A stretch of DNA of 40,324 nucleotides from NCBI GenBank assembly GCA_021372575.1, contig JAJFUE010000005.1, positions 1 through 40,324 on the forward strand, written 5' to 3'. Shown in pieces: positions 34,747-40,324 of this stretch. The notes under the pieces were generated by a model. That model saw nothing but the letters and a program-made list of their open reading frames with translations. It was not told where the DNA came from and did not search any database. Every line of letters begins with the position of its first letter. Position 1 is the first letter of the stretch. This stretch comes from a bacterium (GTDB lineage Bacteria; Sumerlaeota; Sumerlaeia; MVZB01). The position numbers were made by a program, and so were the translations under genes.

Positions 34747-36459
34747 TCACGCCTTCGGCAAATAAATAAAGAACGTCGATCCTTTCCCGGGCTGGCTTTC
34801 AACGTGAATGTGGCCGAGGTTCTTTTTCACGATGCGCTGCACGGCGGAAAGGCCCAGCCCCTTTCCCTCGGGCTTGGTCGTGAAGAACCGGCTGAAAATC
34901 TTCTTCATGTTCTCTTCGGGGATGCCGCAGCCGTTGTCGCACACGGCGGCCATGGCGAAGTTTTCGGGCTGCCGGCCGGACTGGCGCAGGCGATCGATGT
35001 GCACGCCGGCGAGGTCCTTGCACGTGGTCAGCTCGAGCCGTCCGGCGGAGGGCATGGCGTGGCATGCGTTTGTGATCAGGTTGATGAACGCTTCAATGAG
35101 GTTGCGCGTGAGGCCGAGGATCAGCACGCCGCCGGGCTCGAAGTTCTTGACGACGTTGATGCCGTGCTGGTCGAGCACCGAGCCGCTGACCTCGATCGCC
35201 TTGTCGAGCAACTCGTTGAGATCGACCGGCACCATGTTCATTTCTTTGGGGTCATAGAAGTTGACGAGTTCGCTGACGAGGCTTTCCATGCGGCCGAGGT
35301 TGCTGGTGAGCTGGCCGAGGCAGCGCGTGCGGCGGCCTTCGTCGGACCAGCCGGTGGCGAGCAGCCCGGCCGCGCCGCGCAGCGCCGTCATCGGGTGGCG
35401 CAGGTCGTGCGCGATCTCGCTGATGAGCTCGCCGAGCCCCGCGAGCTGCCCTGTGCGCGTGACGAAGTTGCGTTGTTCGATCGCGGCCAGAAGCTGCGAG
35501 ATGGCGAGGCCGATCATGCGTTCCTCGCCCTGCGAGAGCCGTTGCGGGCCGCTCTTGCGCACGAGGCCAACCAGGCCGGCAAAGGTCTGGCGCACGTGCA
35601 GCGGCATGAGCATGACTTTTTCGAGATTGGCCTCGGGCAGGCGGCCGCGCACCTCGGCCATGAATCGGTCGATGTTAAGCCCGGATTCCTCGCGGGCGAC
35701 GGCGTGGATCAGCTCGCCCTCGCGGCGGAACAGGTGCGCGATCTGCTCGCACAGGCCGGCGCCGGTGCGCCCCTGGCTGAACTTGAGGTGCAGGTCGCGC
35801 GCGTTCAAGTCATAGACGACGCAGAAGGATTCCTCGAAATCGATGAGCCGCCGCAGCAGTTGGAAAATCCGCCGGATCGCGTCCTCGCTTGAAATCAGCC
35901 CTTCGGGCGTGTGGCTGAGCTCGAAGATGGTCGCCATCTGCTCGTTGAGCGCGCGCAGCGTGCCGATTGTCTCCTCGAGGTCGTGCGTGGCCTCCTTGAC
36001 GCGGTCCTCGAGCAGGTCGCGTTCGCGGCGCAGCGCCATCAGCAGCCGGTCGTTCTCGTCCGACATGCGCTTCTTTTCGACCGCGCGCGCGATGACGCGC
36101 AGCATGTCGATGACGTTGAGCGGCTTGGTCAGCATGTCGTAGGCGCCCGACTTGAGCGCCTCGATGACGTGGTCCATGCTCGCCATGCCGCTGATGACGA
36201 TCGTCGGCGTGTTGGGCTGGTGGACGTGGGCGTCCTCGATCAGGGCCAGGCCCGACTCGGGCTCGTTGAGGAAGATATCGACGACGATGGCGTCGAAGAC
36301 CTGGGCGGAGAGGATCGCGCGGGCTTCGGCCAGGTTTGCCGCAAGACTGACGTTGTAATGGTTGGCTGCCAGAACTTCGTGAAACAGGTCACGGATCATC
36401 GACTGGTCATCGAGGACAAGGACGGACGCCGCCGGTTCGAAGATGGTCGGGTCGAGCAT
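34747..36459 (-). CDS. Hybrid sensor histidine kinase: receiver, GAF-like and kinase domains
   Basis: Cytosolic kinase of about 570 residues; no membrane segment is seen. Order: N-terminal receiver (VLVLDDQSMIRDLF, phosphoacceptor Asp in AIVVDIFLNEPESG, Lys in MLTKPLN), a coiled coil (DENDRLLMALRRERDLLEDR), a GAF-like region (about 200-350), a dimerisation domain with the phospho-His in EIAHDLRHPMTALRGAAG, and the ATPase domain with N box NLITNACHAMPSAG, DNGCGIPEENMKKIFSRFFT and GKGLGLSAVQRIV. With an input receiver, it probably relays a signal from another phosphotransfer step to the sigma-54 activator encoded just downstream. The frame is open to ATG 36567, where an ATTATA-like box overlaps; ATG 36459 (MLDPTIFEP) gives the usual short lead into the receiver, but neither has a strong ribosome binding site. 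Confidence 0.92.
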   Translation of the reverse strand: MLDPTIFEPAASVLVLDDQSMIRDLFHEVLAANHYNVSLAANLAEARAILSAQVFDAIVVDIFLNEPESGLALIEDAHVHQPNTPTIVISGMASMDHVIEALKSGAYDMLTKPLNVIDMLRVIARAVEKKRMSDENDRLLMALRRERDLLEDRVKEATHDLEETIGTLRALNEQMATIFELSHTPEGLISSEDAIRRIFQLLRRLIDFEESFCVVYDLNARDLHLKFSQGRTGAGLCEQIAHLFRREGELIHAVAREESGLNIDRFMAEVRGRLPEANLEKVMLMPLHVRQTFAGLVGLVRKSGPQRLSQGEERMIGLAISQLLAAIEQRNFVTRTGQLAGLGELISEIAHDLRHPMTALRGAAGLLATGWSDEGRRTRCLGQLTSNLGRMESLVSELVNFYDPKEMNMVPVDLNELLDKAIEVSGSVLDQHGINVVKNFEPGGVLILGLTRNLIEAFINLITNACHAMPSAGRLELTTCKDLAGVHIDRLRQSGRQPENFAMAAVCDNGCGIPEENMKKIFSRFFTTKPEGKGLGLSAVQRIVKKNLGHIHVESQPGKGSTFFIYLPKA

Positions 36460-36621
36460 GGATCGAGACTGTCGGGCCAGTTGAGGAGTCACTGCCGGAA
36501 CCTTGCGAGTTACCAATTGGGCCGCATCGTATTTCAAACATACGACGGGTTCGCCATCCGAAAACATCCCAGAGGCCTATAATATGCATCGGCTTTCATC
36601 GTGCTGGCCATAAAAAAAACT

Positions 36622-36678
36622 GTTTCACACTCTTAAAAAATTGCAATGATCTGCTCTTTAAGGGTGAAACAAATTGCA
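36622..36678. promoter_or_regulatory. Candidate activator binding region (imperfect inverted repeat plus AAATTGCA direct repeat)
   Basis: GTTTCACACTCTTAAA (36622-36637) faces TTTAAGGGTGAAAC (36657-36670), an imperfect inverted repeat, and AAATTGCA occurs at 36638-36645 and 36671-36678, 33 bases apart (about three helical turns). It lies in the divergent region, 120-170 bp upstream of the sigma-54 promoter, where enhancer sites normally are. Binding is inferred from position and symmetry only. Confidence 0.4.
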
Positions 36679-36794
36679 GACGCCTCAAGGGATGCTCCGT
36701 GTACCGACGTGTCAAACCACGCCAAAAACCCTCATTTTACTGTTTTTAATGCAAAATCTGATTTTGAACCGTTGCCGGTAGTTTTTGCGGATTC

Positions 36795-36809
36795 TGGCAT
36801 CAGGATTGC
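36795..36809 (+). promoter_or_regulatory. Sigma-54 (-24/-12) promoter
   Basis: TGGCATCAGGATTGC matches the consensus TGGCACG-N4-TTGC with the invariant GG and GC at exact spacing and two mismatches. Transcription would start near 36821, which rules out an upstream GTG at 36810 and agrees with the start at 36861. An NtrC-type activator with intact GAFTGA is encoded 2.2 kb away. Confidence 0.72.
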
Positions 36810-36845
36810 GTGGGAGGTTGCGGGGACTGGTTTCGCATTGTAGTA

Positions 36846-36853
36846 AAGAAGGG
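36846..36853 (+). promoter_or_regulatory. Ribosome binding site deciding the GTG start at 36861
   Basis: AAGAAGGG ends seven bases before GTG 36861 and is the only good site in this region. The next ATG (36927) has none. Confidence 0.6.
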
Positions 36854-36860
36854 TCATTCC

Positions 36861-37493
36861 GTGCCCTCAACTCGGTTGCAGTCTGTTGCACGCCTTGTCG
36901 GCGAGCAAGCCGAGGACCACACTGGCATGCGAAGAGATCTCATGGACACAGGCGAACTCAACAAGGAACTGTCATCGACCAAGGCGCGCCTCGCTGAACT
37001 CGAGGCGCAGAACACGAAGCTTATTACCCAGCTTCAGCGCCTCTTCCCCGAAGCCATCCATGACCAGGATACCCAGCTTTATTCCAACGCCTACTTTCAC
37101 ACGCGGCTCAAAGAAGAAATCGTCCGCTCCGAACGCTACCGGCACTACCTGTCCCTTATTTTGATCCACGTCGAGCTCAAGGACCGGCAATCGACCCAGC
37201 AGATCACGCGCGAGATCAGCCGCATCGGCCGCGAGCTGATGAGCGGGCTGACGCGCCGCAACGACGTCGTCGCCCTCTACAGCAAGCGCCAGATGATCGT
37301 GATGCTCCCCGAGACCGGCCCGCGCGGTGCCGCCCTCCTCATGAACCGCTTCATGTCCACGTTCCCCAACAACGGCCGCCGCATGACCTGCTCAATCCTG
37401 TCCTACCCCAACGACGCGACGAACATCGAAATGGTCCTCAACCAGATCCACGAGCGCAGCGAAAACCTCTTCCGCGGCGTGACCAAGGCCTGA
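36861..37493 (+). CDS. Degenerate GGDEF-domain protein
   Basis: A 210-residue soluble protein. Residues about 28-60 form a coiled coil (TGELNKELSSTKARLAELEA). The rest aligns by eye with a GGDEF domain: DQDTQLYSNAYFHTRLKEE for DxLTGLxNRRxF, LSLILIHVEL for the first strand, and RRNDVVALYSKRQMIVMLPE where a cyclase has RxDxxxRYGGDEFxxLLPE. The catalytic motif is thus YSKRQM, and the metal-binding Asp of the first strand is lost (HVEL), so it should not make c-di-GMP. It may be a scaffold or effector (inference). It is transcribed divergently from the kinase and activator genes and has its own sigma-54 promoter. A truncated copy lies at 39889-40198. ATG 36927 is an alternative start. Confidence 0.8.
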   Translation: MPSTRLQSVARLVGEQAEDHTGMRRDLMDTGELNKELSSTKARLAELEAQNTKLITQLQRLFPEAIHDQDTQLYSNAYFHTRLKEEIVRSERYRHYLSLILIHVELKDRQSTQQITREISRIGRELMSGLTRRNDVVALYSKRQMIVMLPETGPRGAALLMNRFMSTFPNNGRRMTCSILSYPNDATNIEMVLNQIHERSENLFRGVTKA

Positions 37494-37624
37494 TTTCTCA
37501 GCATGATCGATTTTGGGTTATGGGGCCTGTGAGTCCTATGAGTCTGCTTGCGCTTTCAGCGCGCGGATTTCACCGGGGAGCATGGCGATTTGTCCACCGC
37601 TGTGGCGATCCGTAAAGAACCTTT

Positions 37625-39753
37625 TTATTTCAACAGACGCCAATCCCATTCGACGCCATTCTTTGTATCGATCTTGACCACGAAGGCATTGTAATCGCCC
37701 CACGGCCAGTTGGAAGAATCCATGACACCGGTCACGAAAATATTGCCTGGGATATCCACGGTGATCCCCCGTCCGAAATCTTCAGTGGTGTCGCCCAGGT
37801 ATGTGGACCACAGGCGTTTGCCCGAAGTTGAAAGCTTAACCATTCGAAACCACCCGACATCCAGCCGGAAGACTTGGTGTCACCGGTCACATAGACATTG
37901 CCTGAGATATCCAATGCGATATCCCAACCATAATCGACGTCGCCTCCGCCCAGGTACGTGGACCACAGGTGTTTGCCCGAACTCGACAGCTTCGCCACAT
38001 ATGCGTCGCCATCGCCATTGTAACTCGTATCGAAACCTCCCGACGTCCATCCGGAAGACTGGGTGAAACCGGTTACGTAAACATTACCCGATCCATCCAC
38101 TGCGTCACGACTGGCCCAGTCCGCACGACTTCCGCCCAGATACGTGGACCACAAGTGGCCTCCCGAATTTGACAGTTTCGCCACGAAGGCGTCAAGGTAG
38201 CCGTTGTAACTCGTATCGAAACCGCCCGATGTCCAGCCGGAAGATTCAGTATAACCAGTCGCGAAGACATTGCCCGATCCGTCCAACGCGATACCTATTG
38301 CAGTATCCCGTTTTATTCCGCCCAGGTACGTGGACCACAGGTGTTTGCCCGAACTTGACATCTTCATCACATATGCGTCGCTATTGCCATTGTAACTCGT
38401 ATCGAAACCGCCCGATATCCACCCGGAAGAAGCGGTTTCGCCGGTCACGAAGACATTGCCCGATCCATCCACTGCGATACCATTACCGGTATCGCTCTGG
38501 CTTCCGCCCAGGTACGTGGACCACAGGTGTTGGCCCGAACTCGACATCTTCATCACAAAGCCGTCCGAACCGCCATTGAAACTCGTATCGAAACCGCCTG
38601 ACGTCCAGCCGGAAGAAGCGGTCGGGCCGGTCACAAAGACATTGCCCGATCCATCTATCGCGATACTATCGCCCTCATCGCTATTGCCTCCGCCCAGGTA
38701 GGTGGACCATATCAGACCGCCCGCGCTTGACAGCTTCGCCACGAAGGCGTCCGAATTGCCATTGAAACTCGTATCAAAACCGCCTGACGTCCAACCGGAA
38801 GAAGCGGTCCGGCCGGTCACATAGACATTGCCCGATTCGTCCAGCGCGATATCATTACCTTCATCGTCGCCGCTGCCGCCCAGGTATGCGGACCAGACCA
38901 GTTTGGGGTCGATGGTCAAACCCTGATTTGAATCGTATGGCCCGGTGATTTCGAAGCCGCACGATTTTTCGCCGCGCATGGCAAAGCGGATGGCAACGGG
39001 TCTGCGTTGGCCGCCGCTTTCCTGCCAGGCAACCGGCGCGTCGTCAATGAGCGGGGACCAACCCTTGGCCGGCGTCACTTCGAGCGCGCCGCCGGGCCGC
39101 CCCGCCAGGCCCGCGATCCCGTCGTATTGGAACTCGATTTTGCGCGGGTCGGCGCCGGGCGCGACCTCGAACTGGTATTTGATTCCGCCCGCGCGGCTCT
39201 CGACGCGCAGGTCGATCCCGTCATAAACGTTTTTGTAGCTCACGGCGTTCCACGTCGGCACGGCTTCGCGCCAGGAGTTGGGATCCCCCCGGCGGAAATT
39301 GATCGTCGCGCTGGTTTTTTCATCGCCGGCCGGCATCACCGCTCGTGCCCCGGCCAGCCGCATCGTGAACACCGTCCCTTTGAATCCGGGCCGATCCATG
39401 CCACGGTCGAACGGCATGCCCCGCCGCGCATCGTTCCTTGCCGTCGCCGATGTGGGCGTCTCGCGCCGCATGAGCTGGAACTTGAGCGTCCCGCTTGTGA
39501 GCCCGACGTTCACGCCGCCGGCGCTCAGTGCGAACCGCACCGACAAGTCGGGCCACTGCCCCATGTTCTCGACAAACACCGGTGCCGATTGCTGAAACCG
39601 CTGAACGGCCGGCCGCACGGAAGCTTCCTGCCGCGGGGTAAGTCGCGGCGGCGCCTGCGCACGGAGCCCTTGGTGAGCAAGGATCAACAATGAGATCGAC
39701 GCCCAAAGCACGATTGCCCGCGCAACGCCGGATGTCAGCCAAATGCCCATCAT
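37625..39753 (-). pseudogene. SBBP-repeat secreted protein gene, frameshifted by a 31-bp deletion
   Basis: Encodes a signal peptide (ATG 39753 after GGAGAAAGCAGA; hydrophobic VLWASISLLILAHQG), a region with VENMGQWPDLSVRFALSAGG like that preceding SBBP repeats in other large secreted proteins, then seven tandem 62-residue units of the type WSTYLGG...GNVFVTG...SGWTSGGFDTSYNG...KMSSSG, expected to form a beta-propeller. In the seventh unit 31 bases present in the sixth are missing at 37843/37844, so the frame shifts. Translation would end at 37732 with an unrelated tail (EWLSFQLRANACGP), while the true end of the propeller (MVKLSTSGKRLWSTYLGD to DWRLLK) continues in another frame to 37625. It may still make a truncated protein. 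The longer frame opens 21 bases upstream but lacks a ribosome binding site. Confidence 0.82.
37790..38912 (-). repeat. Tandem 186-bp coding repeats (SBBP units)
   Basis: About six to seven near-identical units of 186 bp. Blocks such as CCCAGGTACGTGGACCACAG and CCATTGTAACTCGTATCGAA recur at that period. DNA-level similarity is high, suggesting recent expansion or homogenisation. Confidence 0.85.
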
Positions 39754-39888
39754 TCTGCTTTCTCCGCGCGGCAATTCTATAAACCAGGAACGCAGTTAAC
39801 AACTCAAACTGATGATGCTTGTATATTCCGCAATATGATCAGTGTCAAAGGCTAAATAGGGATCGTGTCGGACCACATTGATCATGTA

Positions 39889-40198
39889 GCGCCTCTACCC
39901 CGAAGCCATCCATGATCAGGATACCCAGCTTTATTCCAACGCCTATTTTCACACGCGCCTCAAGGAAGAAATCGTCCGCTCCGAGCGCTACCGGCATTAC
40001 CTGTCGCTGATCCTGATCCACGTCGAGCTCAAGGACTGCCAGTCCACGCAGCAGATCACGCGCGAGATCAGCCGCATCGGGCGCGAGCTGATGAGCGGGC
40101 TGACGCGCCGCAACGACGTCGTCGCCCTCTACAGCAAGCGCCAGATGATCGTGATGCTCCCCGAGACCGACCCGCGCGGTGCGGCCCTCCTCCTCAAC
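39889..40198 (+). pseudogene. Truncated copy of the degenerate GGDEF gene
   Basis: These 310 bp align without gaps to 37037-37346. I count 21 base differences by eye, giving 15 silent codon changes and 4 amino acid changes (F to Y, R to C, G to D, M to L). The copy lacks the start, the coiled coil and the last 49 codons, and at 40198 it runs into a transposase gene fragment. The silent pattern shows that the copy evolved under selection as a working paralogue before it was cut. Confidence 0.88.
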
Positions 40199-40324
40199 GC
40201 GATTGATCCATTTGTAGCCGGTCTTGCGGCTGATGCCGAACTGGCGGCAAAGCTCGGCGATGGACGCATCGTGCTGCGCGTGGGCGGCAATGAACATCAG
40301 ACGTTGACTCACCGGTTGGGTCAC
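40199..40324 (-). mobile_element. 5' part of an IS481-type transposase gene, cut at the junction
   Basis: Read on the minus strand, the first 42 codons at the window edge encode an N-terminal helix-turn-helix typical of IS481 transposases (QRLMFIAAHA, IAELCRQFGISRKTGYKW). After INR the similarity stops at the junction with the GGDEF-like copy, and the open frame continues only as antisense of that gene. No DDE domain is present here. The start codon may be GTG 40322-40324 or lie beyond the window. Confidence 0.75.

Noticed and set aside
37790-38912. Regular repeats considered as a CRISPR array
   Set aside because: The period is 186 bp with an unbroken reading frame in each unit; these are coding SBBP repeats.

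Overview
The window is GC-rich bacterial chromosomal DNA with good Shine-Dalgarno sites, many large exported proteins (a papain-like peptidase, a subtilase, a DUF4861 protein, an SBBP beta-propeller protein) and many short palindromic or simple repeats between genes. It has no rRNA, tRNA or ribosomal protein gene to fix the phylum. The gene mix (pyruvate phosphate dikinase, MprF, GlgC, sodium/solute symporter plus Gfo/Idh/MocA oxidoreductase, DUF4861, SBBP repeats) suggests an uncultured lineage of the Planctomycetota / Sumerlaeota / Hydrogenedentota kind. That placement is inference only.

Layout. Positions 1-697: the tail of an upstream gene, then a non-coding stretch packed with perfect hairpins. 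698-3586: pyruvate phosphate dikinase with an unusual histone H1-like lysine/alanine/proline tail. 3794-6655: a secreted C1 (papain-like) peptidase. 6820-8900 (minus): cdsA, uppS and cutA, i.e. phospholipid and polyprenyl carrier synthesis plus a small CutA protein. 9128-14658 (plus): FAH-family hydrolase, SSS transporter, Gfo/Idh/MocA oxidoreductase and a GSAM-like aminotransferase, which look like uptake and catabolism of a sugar- or amine-type substrate. 14771-17449: a secreted Ca-loop-rich DUF4861 protein. 17722-18714: a receiver protein with a degenerate HD-GYP-like output. 18881-24061: a 1726-residue subtilase with duplicated C-terminal modules and a terminal EF-hand loop. 24350-26049 (minus): a SAM hydroxide adenosyltransferase (DUF62) coupled by a 4-base overlap to an ABC ATPase that has lost most of its catalytic motifs. 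26195-30142 (plus): mprF and glgC. 30143-31350: a repeat-rich region around an AT-rich orphan gene. 31351-32844: a GT-C type membrane glycosyltransferase-like protein. 33153-36459 (minus): an NtrC-type sigma-54 activator and a receiver-GAF-histidine kinase. 36861-37493 (plus, divergent): a GGDEF-derived protein without the GGDEF motif, preceded by a good -24/-12 sigma-54 promoter. 37625-39753 (minus): an SBBP-repeat protein gene broken by a 31-bp deletion. 39889-40324: a truncated copy of the GGDEF-like gene joined head-on to the 5' end of an IS481-type transposase gene.

The most coherent unit is 33153-37493. A hybrid kinase and a sigma-54 activator lie next to a divergent gene that carries both a sigma-54 promoter and, 120-170 bp upstream, an inverted repeat in the right place for an activator site. 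Its product is a predicted non-enzymatic relative of diguanylate cyclases, and a second copy of that gene existed in this genome. With the degenerate HD-GYP-like receiver at 17722 and the degenerate ABC ATPase at 25138, the window holds three predicted pseudoenzymes. Dispersed repeats recur between unrelated genes: the GATTAC/GAGCAC element, the CACGAAA element, the CGCAGAG element, TGCAGTAGCCCGAGC, and GC-rich hairpins.
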